Below, piece by piece: positions 33,602-45,749 of a DNA stretch of 64,000 bases. The notes under the pieces were generated by a model. That model did not search any database. It was not told the origin of the DNA and worked only from the letters and a program-made list of their open reading frames with translations. The stretch comes from Diplolepis rosae (lineage: Eukaryota > Arthropoda > Insecta > Hymenoptera > Diplolepididae). The stretch spans positions 1,219,001-1,283,000 of the forward strand of contig JAPYXD010000466.1 in assembly GCA_030998225.1 (NCBI GenBank), written 5' to 3'. The position numbers and the translations under genes are program-made. How positions within the stretch are numbered: position 1 is the stretch's first letter; the number at the start of each line of letters is the position of its first letter.

Positions 33602-34312
33602 GATGCGCAACTAAGTCCCCGCTGATTTTTTAAATGTAAATTCAACTTTATTGTGAAAAAATGGTTACAAATGAATCATTCAAAGCATTACCCACCGTTA
33701 GCTACAACTTTTGCCCATCTTATTGGTAGAGCTCGGATACCGTTACGGTAAAAGTGTTCATCTTTTAAGGCTATCGACGAATCAAGCCATTTTTTGATGT
33801 CTTCATATGAGCGGAACTGCTGATCAGCCAGACCATGGGCCATCGACCGGAACAAGTAATAATCGGACGACCCAATATCTGGCGATTACGGCAGGTGGGG
33901 TAGGACTTCCCATTTGAGCGTTCACAGGTAGGTTTTGACGGGTTTGGCAACGTGAGGCCGAGTATTTTCATGCTGTAGAATCACTTTTTCGTGCCTCTGC
34001 TCGTAACGCAGCGGTTTTTCGCGCAGTGCTCGGCTCAAACGCATTAATTGCGTTGGATACCGTTCCCCAGTGATGGTTTCGTTCGGTTTCAACAGCTTAT
34101 AATAAATAACACCGACCTGGTCCTACCAAATACACAGCATAACGTTTGCAGCGTGAATATGTCCCCATGACTTTCTTCTCTTTGGGTTGCTGTAATAAAT
34201 CCATTTTTCATCACCCGTCACGATACGATGAAGAAAACCCTTCCTTCTTTGCCGCTGAAGCAGTTGTTCACAGGCGAAAAAATGACGCTCAACGTCCCTT
34301 GGCTTCAAATCA
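33602..34312 (-). pseudogene. Mariner transposase, C-terminal two thirds
   Basis: The minus strand encodes MKPRDVERHFFACEQLLQRQ at 34308, then FLHRIVTGDEKWIYY (first catalytic D) and NPKRRKSWG. An internal deletion precedes ANVMLCIW and a stop, followed by KPNETITGERYPTQLMRLSR and LQHENTRPHVAKPV, where the second catalytic D of the usual H-D-N is replaced by E. In a shifted frame come SSDYYLFRSMAHGLADQ (third D) and the tail ending near WAKVVANGG at 33680. The end of the element, with a mariner-like terminus GATGCGCAACTAAGTCCCCG, lies at 33602. The 5' end is missing, cut off at about 34312. Confidence 0.88.
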
Positions 34313-35199
34313 TAAGAAACCGAAGTTCTTTATTTGGCGCGTAACAGTGATCCCAAATCGTGGGAGCTGGCGGCCCCCACCACGCTCCCATGTGGGTGCA
34401 CACACAATCAAGCGCGCCGTGTCGGTGTGTCCCCCACTTCCTCGCTTCGATTTCACGCTTTCGTCTGTTGAGCCAAGATCGAAAATTATGTTTCTGTCGA
34501 CTTCGTGTCAAAGTGGCGCGAAGCAGACGACAAATTTAAAATCACCAAATTTATCATTTAGGATATTACCTTTCTTTCTTTGATATTTCCAAAAACATTC
34601 ACTTAAAATGAATATCTAAACACTTTATTGTAAATTTTAGGATGATTTAAAGACTCAAAAGATGATTTTCTATTAAAATTTAAACTCAATAAATTTTCAA
34701 AGTTTCAAAACAAAATATCAATTTCAATATTTTTTAGCTGTGCAAATCAAATAGTTCAATTAGAAAATTATGTAAAGAATATTATATATTAAGGAATGGT
34801 AAAATATGATATTGTAGTTTAAAAAATAAAATATTAAAATACTTAAGTAATACATAAATTATATCTAGTTATACACTCGAAATTATACGATAGAGTTTCT
34901 TCTTTGGTATGAGGCAACATTGAAAAAAATTTCATTCAAATAAAATACTCGGAAAACTTTTTAAAATACGTAATATTATTCACATATGAATTTTATTATA
35001 AAACTGTGAATAAAAGGTTTCAGTATTCAAAAAACCAAAATCACATCTAAATTTGCATACGAAATTACACTTCACGATTTCTCTTATATAAAATACAAAT
35101 ATTTATTTCAAATAAAATAGTTTTTAAAAAATTTTGTAGTACGTGAGTCAACTATATCAATTAAAAAATTAAATGGAAAATTGATTTCAAATTAATTAG

Positions 35200-35297
35200 G
35201 AGCAGTCGACCGGCAATCGAAAAACCTGGGCTCAAATTTCAGCGCAGTCGAAAACGTCTTTTTTTCCACAGAAAGATTTACAAATTCTTTAATATTT
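35200..35297 (+). repeat. tRNA-derived SINE copy, 5' truncated
   Basis: Contains CGACCGGCAATCGAAAAACC, a decayed B box (GGCTCAAATTTC), GCGCAGTCGAAAACGTC, a T-run and CCACAGAAAGATTTACAAAT. Confidence 0.8.
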
Positions 35298-35402
35298 AAA
35301 TAGAAAATAGTTTTTTTTTTTAAATAAGAAATTAAGGTTAAAAGTCTACATTCCTAATTACATGGTGATAGCAGATGAAAATTCTATACGATGTTGTTGT
35401 TA

Positions 35403-35490
35403 ATAATTGGCTTTAGGGTCCAGAAATGATAACTCAGGAAGTCACATACTTTCAAACATTCCAAATCTAATCGGAGTCCTCATCAGTTTC
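35403..35490 (-). repeat. Hammerhead-like repeat, family 1, decayed copy
   Basis: The minus strand reads ACTGATGAGGACTCCGATTA, then GGAATGTTTGAAAGT in place of the GAAAC core, and ends TCTGGACCCTAAAGCCAATT. It shares this order with 48210-48297 and 59470-59545. Confidence 0.6.
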
Positions 35491-36593
35491 TAATATTTTA
35501 AAACAGTGGATAAAATATTGCACATATGATCCCTATTTTGGAATAAACTTAAAAATGTAAAATATCGTGAGAAAATTTACATAAAATTGTACAGAAAACA
35601 TTGGTAAATTATCTAAAAACTTCCTTAGGAGTAAAAATAAATTTCTAGCACATAACTCTGATGTAAATCAACTAAAAAGTAGTATATATTTGTTCCTAAA
35701 TGCTACTGATGATATAGATGTAAGTACATATGTAGTATAAAATTACAAAGGATTATTTATGAAAATTAGCTTAGAATTGCTAATACGAATTCTACACTGT
35801 TAGTATTTTCTACCGCAATTTCCCAGAACATGTGAGTGGAGTTTTATTCAGCTACAGCCTCCCAAAATTTAGACAGAATTTCAGGAAATTCTGTTACTTT
35901 TTAGAAAATTTATAAAAACAATTTTTTTTATTAAACTTCAGTTCCAAAGTGTTGAATATTCTGTATATGTTTACCTGGAAATACTGATACTTGTAATAGG
36001 AATAATTTTACGTTTTGGTAACTGAAGTTCAATGCACTCACATGCAACTGAAAATTCATCCACATGTAATTGAAACTCAGTTACAGTTACACAATTGTAT
36101 GATAATTTTATAAAAGTTCTGTTACAGCTTGGGAGTTTTTAAGATACATTTTTTGAAAATTCAGTTGAGCTCTATAATATTGAGAAAACTTTATTTTCTT
36201 AATATTATGTTTTGTTTTCAATTTTATTGATATTTTGTTTTGAAACTTTGAAAATTTATTGAGTTTAAATTTTAATAGAAAATCATCTTTTGAGTCTTTA
36301 AATCATCCTAAAATTTAAAATAAAATGTTTAGATATTCATTTTAAGTGAATGTTTTTGGAAATATCAAAGAAAGAAAGGTAATATCCTAAATGATAAATT
36401 TGGTGATTTTAAATTTGAACGTCTGCTTCGCGCCACTTCGACACGAAGTCGACAAAAACATAATTTTCGATCTTGGCTCAACAGACGAAAGCGTGAAATC
36501 GAAGCGAGGAAGTGGGGGACACACTGACACGGCGCGCTTGATTGTGTGTGCTCCCACATGGGAGCGTGGTGGGGGCCGCCAGCTACCACCACG

Positions 36594-36712
36594 TTCCCAT
36601 CTGGGAGAAACACATGCAAACGCGGCGTGTCAGTGTGTCGGCTCTGCTACACGCTGCGGTCACCAGCTTCGTGTAAAGCCGAAGGTGCACGAAGACGGAC
36701 TTGTAGTTAAAT
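36594..36712 (+). repeat. Direct repeat, copy 1 (partner at 37660-37777)
   Basis: About 118 bp, nearly identical to 37660-37777: CACGTTCCCATCTGGGAGAA at the start, CGGCTCTGCTACACGCTGCG, and CGAAGGTGCACGAAGACGGA at the end. Confidence 0.92.
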
Positions 36713-37387
36713 AATAGTTTGGTCACTACAATAATTTTTTCAAATTTCAAACAGCAAGACATTTATTTTAAAAGGTTCGCATACAAAAAACCTACTTCTG
36801 GTATATATATAAAGGATTTAGTCTACTGAAATTATAGTTTTCAAAACTGCAGAATATACAGGTGTAATCTGTATAAAACGCAATTATATGTATATAATTT
36901 ACTAATTGTTTTTGTACAAAAAACAGATAGAATATATCGAATATACATTTTACATCTGCAGAATCTATGACATAACCCGTAAATTTATCGGTTTTATCTG
37001 CGAAATTTACAGGTTTTTATTTGCAATTAGGCTACTAAAACTTGAGATGAAAATATTTCTAACATAAAACTATGAATGTAAATTTTAAACATAAATTTTA
37101 TGTACATCTCTTCTCAATGGAAAAGAGCTTGCCAACTGAAAATTGTTAAAATTTACGGCTTTGTTAAGAAGTATGAAAATTCGTAATTACTAATTGAAGC
37201 TTTGATTTTTGAAAAGCTAAAAATGTTTTAAATGTATATATTGATTCAAATTTTTCACATTTAACGTGTTAAAACTCTTGAATAATTTGACAGGATTTTT
37301 AAGATATTTATTTTAGGCATATGTTTTAAAAAATTTCAAAAAAAGAAATATTATATTTTAAACAACATATTTCATATATTTAAAATT
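36713..37387. other. AT-rich spacer
   Basis: Non-coding. Several short pieces resemble parts of the foldback interior, but no clear element was defined. Confidence 0.35.
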
Positions 37388-37930
37388 GTCGTATACTTCG
37401 CGCCTCTATTGCACGATGTCGAGAGAGTTGAGAGAAACACAATTCTCAATTTCCACTCAATAACCGACAGCATGAAATCTGAAAATATATACGTGTTACA
37501 ATCGTGCATCCTCGGCAATTCTCGACTTTCGTCGAATCAACAGTGCCGAACCCAAGAGCGGAAGCGAAGCCGAGAGAAAACGAAGAAGCAGTGGCAATCA
37601 TCCAATTCTCGATTTGCGAGCGTGCCAGTGTCTCCAGAACGTGGGATTTTTTGGCCCCCACCACGTTCCCATCTGGGAGAAACACATGCAAACGTGGCGT
37701 GTCAGTGTGTCGGCTCTGCTACACGCTGCGGTCACCAGCTTCGTGTAAAGCCGAAGGTGCACGAAGACGGACTTCGTTACAATGCTTGAGTTTTCAAGTT
37801 ATTTTTAGATTTCACGCTTTCGTTTATCGAGTCGAAATTAAGAATTGTATTTTTCTCGAGTACGTGCAAAAGAGGCGCGAAGCAGACGACGAATTTGAAT
37901 TTACGAAGTATATAGTTCAAGAAATAACAC
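37388..37930. repeat. Second foldback-family element containing the direct repeat
   Basis: The left side (37388-37480: CTTCGCGCCTCTATTGCACG, then CAATTCTCAATTTCC) is an imperfect inverse of 37806-37925 (GATTTCACGCTTTCG ... GCAAAAGAGGCGCGAAGCAG). Both relate to the arms at 34430-34530. The 118-bp repeat at 37660-37777 lies between. Confidence 0.7.
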
Positions 37931-39880
37931 TTTTCTTCAATTTCTTGAAGAAAGTCTGCATGAAATAAACATCAGTATGATCTTGGAAAATTTCATGAGG
38001 ATTTCAACACTTCAAAAATAAACTTTCAGTGAAATTTAGTGACAATAAATGTATAAAATTTGAATTAATATATAATTTTCCATTCAAATTTATATACTTC
38101 TTACTAATTTTGTACATTTAACAATTTTTCAATTAGAACAATATTTTCTATCAAGATAAAATGAACATAAAATTCAAGTTCATAATTTATATTTTCAGTT
38201 ATATGGTAGAAATATTTTCATCTCACATTTTTGTAGCCTAAGCACAAACTTTTCATTCCAAAACTTAAAATCTCTACGGAAATGGAAAATTGTCTAATAG
38301 CAGTAGATAAATTAAAAAGCTAAAATATCTGTTTATTGGTATTTCCATATTAACATATAAATATCAATCAACTTTAAATTTTACATAAAAATGTTCGTTC
38401 GAAGTGTTCAAATCTTGTTACAATTTGACAAGATTTTATGGAGGAGTGCAATCTTTTGGATGAAATATTTTGTAGTTCTTAATTTGTCTGTCCGTCTGAA
38501 ATCGTAGTAAGATTTGAACAGTAAACAACAAATTTTCCAACAGAATTCAGGATCAATAATAATTGATTCAGGAAATACTTCAACTCTATAGAGCATTTTT
38601 GTATTTCGAATTCAAAATGTGTGCTTAAGCCACAAAAAAGTAAGCTGAAAATGTAGATATAAAACTAATTATGTCATGTTTATGTCTTCTTAATGGAAAA
38701 TACTTTGCATATAATTCTCTAATTCGATATTTTTTTAATGTATGAACATTCAAGAAATTGATAAATATTCCATCTTTTTATAGGAACTAAAAATTTCTGG
38801 ATAATGCTTTGATTGAGAAAGCTAAAAATTTGTCAAATATTGATATAAATTGCAATTTTACAATTGCATTATTTTTCAAATATTTTAACATCTCTTCAAT
38901 CTTGATAATTCTTACCGAAGTTTATTTCATGTGAGTGACTTTTTCTTTTTCTAATGAAAGATTTCGTAATTCTAAATTCGGCCCAATTCGTAACATTGTA
39001 AAAAGATTTTAAAACTTCATAAAATTTTTTTCTGTTTTATTCAAAGTCAATAAATATTCAATGTTTGGAATCGAAATATTAAGTAAATGATTTTTAATTT
39101 CTGGGAATAAACTGCTTTAATAAGACAATCTTTCTTCTTTGTGAGAAATCTCAATTTTAAAATTAAAATTCTACGCATAGGATACAAAAACATAATATGA
39201 AAATACTTTTATTACAGAATTTTGAAATATACAAGTTGACCAATTTTTAATCGAGTAAATCGGCTACTTTAAGCAAAAAATTATGTTAAAAATATTTTAT
39301 CAAAAAAAATAAGACACAGTAAATTACGGTTTAAAATCCACATTCATAGATTGATGGTAAAAGCAGTTTAAAGTTTTTTAATCTTACGTTTTAGTGACGT
39401 ATGCACAGACTTTTAATCAGATAAATGAAATGCTTTATAGAAAGTCAAAATTTTCTTATTACTGCACTTAATCAAATTTATAAAGTAAAAATATTTTTTA
39501 ATTGATGCTTTCACTCAATTCTTTAAACATTCATTAATTGAAAATTGTACTCAAAATTTAATCTTGCAGCGTTCCAATATTCCCACAATGTTACAAAATC
39601 TTATTAATCATTATTTTAGTCGAATTATTTTCAAAATATTTAAAAAATAAATGTAAATATTTTGATTAAATACTCTGTCAAATTTTGCATTTGACTGATC
39701 TTGCAAAATTGTTGACAGTTTTGAATACCGATAGAAGAAACTTTAAATGAAATTTTATGTCCATAAATGCTTAAAGTTCTATATAGAAATATCAACTACA
39801 ACATTCTCAAATTTTATAAATAAACTACTAAATTCAAAAAGTTTCGGATTTTTTAAAAACTGTACAAATTTCAAATATGA
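37931..39880. other. Long AT-rich region, no gene
   Basis: Nearly 2 kb of very AT-rich DNA without a convincing ORF or element end. Confidence 0.4.
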
Positions 39881-40087
39881 ATCAGTCAAAATCTACTGAT
39901 TATCAGTGAAATTTGACTGATTTAAATAACTAAAAACAGGTTACTGTGAATCAGTCAAATTTCAGTGATTACTTCAGTGAAAAGTAACTGATTTAACAGT
40001 GAAAAATATTGTTTCCACTGATGATTCAGTGAAAAGGCAAATCACTGAATCAATCAGTGAAAATTTGACTGATTCAGATTTAGAGTG
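39881..40087. repeat. Dense array of TCAGTGAAA / AATCAGTCAAA palindromic motifs
   Basis: Within about 200 bp the pair AATCAGTCAAATTTCAGTGA and its inverse forms recur at least eight times in both orientations, able to fold into many alternative hairpins. It ends with AGATTTAGAGTGTA. Confidence 0.8.
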
Positions 40088-40556
40088 TATACAAATTTCA
40101 AATATAAAGTGTACTCTGTACATTAATCAAACAAATTTAGAAGATGAATATTTTAATAAATATTCCTAAATATTATTGGAATATGATACATATCGATTTA
40201 GAAAAACTTCTTCAAAGTACTCAGACATTTTTCTTATTTTACGACATTTTTGCACCATGTTTGACCTTTGGGTAGGATTCAAGAAAACAATTGTAGACAT
40301 ACTTTCATTACTTAGTAAAATACTATGAAGACTTGCTTTTTAAATTAAAGCGAAAACTTTTAAAACCTTTAACAATCGGTTGCATAGATTCTGCTCTAAT
40401 CTTGGACGCAATTAGAGAAATAGGTTTTTTTGCTTTTTTTAGATCTAGTTTTTGCCTTAAACATAAAAGAAAGAAAACACATTTGAAATATTAAAATAAA
40501 AAAGCTGGTTCATTCTTAGAGAATCCCAAATATTCTGAAATAAAACAGCTGAAAAT

Positions 40557-41000
40557 ATGTTCAACAGTTTTTCATATACTTTTAAAATAAATATTTCTAC
40601 GCTATTTACTGCAAAGTTAAATTAATATCACAATGAGTTTTTTTAAACATCGAGAAGAGACTTTTTGAAGATAAAATCTTCGTATCATCGTTAAAAAGTC
40701 TGTACTTTAGATTTTAATGAATAATTCGCAGATTATTATAATTATTACTAAATAATACTTAGTTTAAGTAACGGAAACATTTTCAAACGGAATAGTTATA
40801 ACTTATTACGAAAGTGAGATCAGCGTGACAATTTTAACAGCTGATAATAAGTTCAACAATTTTGCACATATTTTTCGAATAAATATTCCTGCGCTAGCTA
40901 TTGCGAAGTTAAATTAAAATAACATTGAGTAATTTTCAAACGGAATAGATACAACTTTTTACGAAAGTAAGATCACGGTGATGATTTCTTCAACTGGAAT
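40557..41000 (+). repeat. Imperfect direct duplication of about 250 bp
   Basis: A first unit starting near 40557 (GTTCAACAGTTTTTCATATA, then CGCTATTTACTGCAAAGTTA) is repeated from about 40850 (GTTCAACAATTTTGCACATA, then CGCTAGCTATTGCGAAGTTA). Both contain TTTTCAAACGGAATAG and ACGAAAGT(G/A)AGATCA. Confidence 0.75.
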
Positions 41001-41127
41001 TTTGTTCAGTAGCTTCCAAATGATTTCCTAAGTTTTTAAAACTTTTGAAAAATATGTAGAATAGTAAAAAATTTCTACAAAAATAAAGAATGTTAACGTC
41101 ATACTTAGCAAATATTTACCTCTTACC

Positions 41128-41400
41128 GAGGTAATTTAGAAGCCCCAATCTTCCTCGCTGACACCTGACAAGAAAACCAAGCGAGATAAATGTTCTGGAG
41201 TTAACCTGTTCTTTCTAGATGTGTCAATAATAGCGGCTTTCGAGAAAACATGTTCACATGGAACTTAGGTTGCTGGAATGGTTAAATTATTCAGAGCCAC
41301 TGAGTAAATCTTTGGATAACAATTCGTTGACTAAAATACTGTAGAGGACACGAGTTCCTTGGAACTACTGGCTGTCGAATATAATGCCTGAGTTCAGTCG
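41128..41400 (-). pseudogene. hAT transposase C-terminal dimerisation domain remnant
   Basis: The minus strand encodes YPKIYSVALNNLTIPAT, a disrupted residue, then VPCEHVFSKAAIIDTSRKNR and LTPEHLSRLVFLSG, ending GVSEEDWGF and a stop near 41130. This is the conserved C-terminal region of hAT transposases (in many relatives P-S-E-R-x-F-S, here P-C-E-H-V-F-S). It mediates dimerisation in intact relatives. A stop and a frame break lie just upstream near 41320. Another piece that may belong to the same gene occurs at 49715-50830 on the same strand. Confidence 0.82.
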
Positions 41401-41408
41401 AAATCAGC

Positions 41409-41610
41409 CGCATGCATCAGCCCGTATTTCACGATTCTAACTTGACCCCCTTAGTGTCCTAAGTTGAATTCCTAAGTTATTTTGCCGAACCGCCACACGC
41501 GGCGCTAACTGTACCATCACTCCCTGAAAATTCACAGTAACATACGAAGAATTTAATATAAAAAATTTTAAAAATATATTATTCAATGCCATTACTGAAT
41601 TTTAATATTA
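41409..41610. repeat. Left partner of an 8-kb-spaced inverted repeat
   Basis: Matches 49560-49756 in inverse orientation. Shared sequence includes AGTTGAATTCCTAAGTTATT, CCGAACCGCCACACGCGGCG, CACAGTAACATACGAAGAAT and ATATTATTCAATGCCAT. Confidence 0.88.
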
Positions 41611-42783
41611 ATACAATGTTTACGAAAAAAGTACTGTCAACCATATTTCCACACGGTCATTTAAACCAATAAAAAATTATATCTATTATCTCGCGCGTAC
41701 TAACACGGCCATTATTAAGTATATAAGAGTAAAAAACCGTATTATGGTACTGTCTTAATATAAACAAAATACTTCTAAAAGTATTGACAGCAACGTTTTT
41801 ACGCGTATATCATACATGTCAATTTAGAATGACTAACTAATTATACTCTTCGCGTTTTCAAGTTTAGTAATTGCATTACGGGTTTGTCTGTTTTTTTTAC
41901 TAAAAATACAATACTTTCGAAAAAAGTATCGTCAACCGTAAATTCACACGGTCATTAAAGCTAATAAAAAACGCATGGTTGGTTTATGCGTGTACATTAT
42001 ACATGTTACTTAGAGGGCTTATTCTCGCGTATTCTAAATTATAAATCGAACTACAATATCATTTACGAAGAAATACAATATCTTCAAAGAGTATAGTCTT
42101 TTGTGTACTCACACGGCCATCACAACTATTTCCTTCTATATAAAAAATAAACTTACACTCAAGCGTATACCATTCTTTTCAATTGTTGGAAATGTGTCAC
42201 AATGCAGATACATATGACGCTGAGAATTTCCGTACAGGCATAGTAAACCCTCTAAGTTTTACAACCCTACACTAAAAAAAGTGCCATAAAAAAATTGACC
42301 TGGTCCTGGGACCTGCAACTCCACTTGTTGGGTCTTGTATTGTCATTATAACGCGGTCATTATAACGCATATAAGAGCGAGTCATAATAACCCATAAATA
42401 CCATTTTTCGCCTTTTCGGGATTAAAAATCGATATAAATACAATACTTCCAAAAGTATTGGCAACAACGTCTTTTACGCGTATGTCATACATGTCAGTTT
42501 AAAATAATTTAAAAAAATTATTTTCTTTGCAATTCCAGGATTAGTACCTGTACTACTGGAAGTTTTTTACTATAAATACAATACATTCGAGGAAGTATGT
42601 CCAAACGTAAATTCATACGGTCATTTAAACAAATAAAAAATCATATCTATTATCTCTCGCTCACTCACGCGGCCAGCATAAAGTATATAAGAGTGAGTCT
42701 ACTATTATATTAACTCATAAATGCTATTCTTCGTGTTTCCAGGGTTAGAAGACGGTTTACGGTACTGTCTCAATATAAATACA
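41610..42783 (+). repeat. Satellite-like degenerate tandem repeats, 140-180 bp
   Basis: A core of CAATACTTTCGAAAAAAGTA followed by a GTCAACCGT...TTCACACGGTCAT block recurs near 41620, 41767, 41908, 42084, 42438 and 42580. One more unit is split by the element at 42784-45595 and completes at 45596-45660. Each core is itself a small AATACTT/AAGTATT inverted repeat. Confidence 0.8.
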
Positions 42784-43022
42784 ATACACGGAGAAAAATA
42801 GTTGAAGTAATTTTACACAACTCTGTCGATTAAACTTGGGACATAAGGACATTTGAACATCTATTACATCCTAGTCGGGTAAAATCAATTTGATATATAC
42901 CTAATTCACCCAAAATGAATGGCAATAAGCGTTAAATAGGGAATAGTAAGGAGTTGAGTAAAACGTTATCGACGACAGGGCACCAACATGCGTCAGTGGG
43001 TTAACATGAAATGTATAAGTAT

Positions 43023-43245
43023 TGTTACCAGGCCAGATGATGACCTCCTTCCCCCAGGTTTAGTTACCCATATATGTAGAGGTTGATGACCTCCCCCTCC
43101 TAGGTTTAGCTGTCTATATATGTAGAGGTTCAGGCAGGCCTCGTCAGTTCTTCTCTAACATCTCTCAAGAATAAAAACATACAAAGTGACATCAGTTTGA
43201 TGTCACTACCTTTAAAAATTAGAAAGTTTAGTTTTCACTATAACA
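43023..43245 (+). repeat. 5' LTR of a gypsy-type retrotransposon
   Basis: The repeat starts TGTTACCAGG and ends CACTATAACA. It contains two copies of a 46-49 bp unit (GATGACCTCC...CAGGTTTAG...TATATGTAGAGGTT) at about 43036-43084 and 43084-43130. Each has a TATATATG-like box, and AATAAA follows at about 43171. A gag ORF lies about 850 bp downstream. No second LTR was found, so the length is inferred from the end motifs. Confidence 0.65.
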
Positions 43246-44090
43246 TTTTGTCGATTCTGCCACGATCCGCTTAAGTTCTCGGTTTTTAATTTCTACGAAA
43301 ATCCACATAGAACACGGACCTGTGCGAGACTTGGAATCCACGGACCCAAGAAGCTAAAGAAACTTTACGAAGTTTTAAAAATAAGAAGAACTCCGGACTT
43401 CACTACGGTAAGCCCGAAAACAGGAATAAGTAGCTGATAATAAAAATTAGTTGGTGAATTTAGTAGCCACTATACCACGTAAATTATCAGTGAAAGATTC
43501 CATTAAAATTGAACGAGGCCCGCAATCAGGAGGAAGACGCATCTGCGTAGGTAAGCAGCCAACGCCCAGCCAGGCAACCGGTTAGCAGCAGTGAGAAGCT
43601 GACTCATCTCTAAGACACGTCAAGGAAGGCAGGCGGTCTACGGATCCCACATCAGGCCACGAGTAGCACAGTAAGCATTACTTCTAGAAAGTGAAAGTAT
43701 TGTAAACAGTTCTCAATCGATCTTGGGCCTTAGAGTATAAATCCTCTTCACGTACGTTGCACGGCGACTGTACTACAGTACAGGTGAGGTAAAGTTGAGG
43801 CAAGATCGGGTTGGCTATACTCTGTGTGTTCACAAGCACTAGCCACCCTTAACAAATTAAGTATCACTACCTCAAAATCAGTAGCAGTTTGTAGCAACTT
43901 ATACTGCATTTTGTTGTATTAAAAAATAAACATTTAAAATTTTATCGCGACATTCTACACCCGAGTCACAAACAATAGATAAGTAGGTACACTGGCGTTT
44001 GATAAACACCGAGATAGCACGCTCTATCAAACTGACTCATCCTACGATACGGACTCATCCTCTTTAAATTTCCCAATCACAACCACTCTC
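43246..44090 (+). other. Leader between LTR and gag
   Basis: This is a long untranslated region of the truncated gypsy-type element. I could not identify a convincing primer-binding site directly after the LTR. Confidence 0.45.
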
Positions 44091-44669
44091 ATGTCTCGAG
44101 CACAATCTCCCGTCAGGGCCCAGTCCCCCTCTTACACCACTGACGAATTACTAGTAAGGGTTCTCAGCCAAATGGAAACTCTGACTATCTCATTCAACGC
44201 CCTGAAAAAAGAAAACGAAAATAGGATAGATGAAATTTCAAGATTATCAAAGAAATTAGGAGGAGCAGGGACAGTAGAAACAAATAGTGAATTCCAGCAA
44301 CGACCAGAAGCGACAGACGACCATTCTTCGGTCGAAGAAAAAACATTCCAAAGAAAAGAAACATTTAGACCAAGGCAGGAAAATATTTACGGTCAATCAC
44401 AATTTTTCCCAACAACTGTCTCAACAGCACCACACGAAGAACGGAAAATGGGAGCCAAGTTAGAAATTGAAACGATAAAGCCAATTAACGGTCAGGACGA
44501 CATGGGAGTAGAAGATTTGATAAAAACGGTAAAGAGAGCTAGAATAAGATGCGAAGAACCAGAAATTCTTCTAGATTTAATTTTAGCAAAGAAAATTACA
44601 CACGCGGCAGAAAAAACCACTAGGTATATGCAAATAAACTCCTATAATGCCTACAATGCTGAGATATAA
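44091..44669 (+). pseudogene. Gypsy-type gag, N-terminal part
   Basis: An ATG at 44091 opens a 192-residue frame. It starts with a Ser/Pro/Gln-rich lead (MSRAQSPVRAQSPSYTTDE), followed by a helical, coiled-coil-like stretch (LVRVLSQMETLTISFNALKK) and a polar spacer. The start of the capsid-like region follows: KPINGQDDMGVEDLIKTVKR and LLDLILAKKITHAAEKTTRY. It ends at AYNAEI and a stop, where gag in relatives continues for another 150 residues or more. No zinc knuckle, protease or polymerase follows; the next 700 bp are AT-rich. The frame is clean, so truncation is probably by deletion. Related gags assemble virus-like particles in the cytoplasm. Confidence 0.7.
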
Positions 44670-45374
44670 AATTTGGAACTTTCTTATATATAGTGACTGA
44701 ATGAGTTATTCAGAGCTTGTGAGAGTAAGTGCCGTCAATAAAATTTTTGAGCCTTACTCAAGTAAAAATAAATCAACTTTTTTCACAAATGATTGATAAA
44801 ATATTTTTAAAAATTAATATAATTAATCAATTATTACAACTATGATTATTGATATATATAATATAATTATTGAATTACATTTAGAATACATTTTTATTAT
44901 AACGACGTATGAAGTTAAGTGAAACTAAATTTTCAAATGTACATTAAAAAATTGCATTATTATTAAGAAGTATTTTGTATAAAAACATTTAAAAGAAGGT
45001 TCTTTTATTTTCTGTGTTTTATATTTTCAAAATATGGATTTTACATTTGCGAATTCCAAATTATTATTCTGCCTGAGTAATTTATGTGATATTTCATATT
45101 TTATGTAGTACACTTATCGACTTTTTTTAATTTAAATTTTCATAATATCAATTTAATTTTAAGAATTAAAGTTTTTGAAATTATAAATTTTTTATGTGTG
45201 CCCAAGGCGCAGATTACTTTCATTCGTTCCTGCGTGAATAGATGTAGCTGTTGGAATAAATCTTGCGATTCACGGTTTACTCACCTCTCGATTGAAGCGT
45301 AGAGTAGAATGAACGGAAAGCTCTACTATTTTTGTGATTTAATAAAAGATTGGTGTTTTATAGTTATACTACGA

Positions 45375-45401
45375 GTATATATATATATATATATATATAT
45401 T
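45375..45401 (+). repeat. (TA)n microsatellite
   Basis: About 13 TA units without interruption. Confidence 0.95.
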
Positions 45402-45749
45402 TAGAAATTTTTAATGCACGCTTTCAAACTTCACCCTACACTTCTGAATTTTACTCAACTTTGATTCATTTTCGAACATGTAATATATCACAAATAAATA
45501 CAGTGATACTAAATAACTTCTAACTTGTCCTTATGTCCCAAATTTGATCGGAAGTTGAGTAAAATTACTTCAACTATTTTTCCCCGTGTACCTTTAAAAG
45601 TACTGGCAACAACGTTTTTTACGACTATATCATAATTGTCAAATTAAAAAGAACTAAAAAATTCTATCTTCGCGTTTTCAAGACTAGAAACTGTATTGTG
45701 GCCGAAACATTTGCCTTTACCAATTTCTATGATTAATACATACACTGTA

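Larger units (their letters stand above)
34362..36586. mobile_element. Foldback-like element with arms of about 375 bp
   Basis: Arms 34362-34738 and 36208-36586 are close inverses. They share GGCGGCCCCCACCACGCTCC at the outer edge, an AATCAAGCGCGCC block, TTTCACGCTTTCGTCTGTTG, GCGCGAAGCAGACG and a long AT-rich inner part (AAAGACTCAAAAGATGATTT). The 1.47-kb centre is AT-rich and non-coding except for a SINE copy at 35200-35297 and a hammerhead-like repeat at 35403-35490. Confidence 0.85.
42784..45595. mobile_element. 2.8-kb element with TIRs of about 85 bp, inserted in the satellite array
   Basis: Left end CACGG(A/G)GAAAAATAGTTG and its inverse at 45595 continue inward through AAGTAATTTTAC and GGGACATAAGGAC. 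TA flanks both ends (left 42782-42783; right just after 45595). The empty site is represented by the neighbouring satellite units. A gypsy-type 5' end lies within, so the original content is unclear. Confidence 0.78.
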
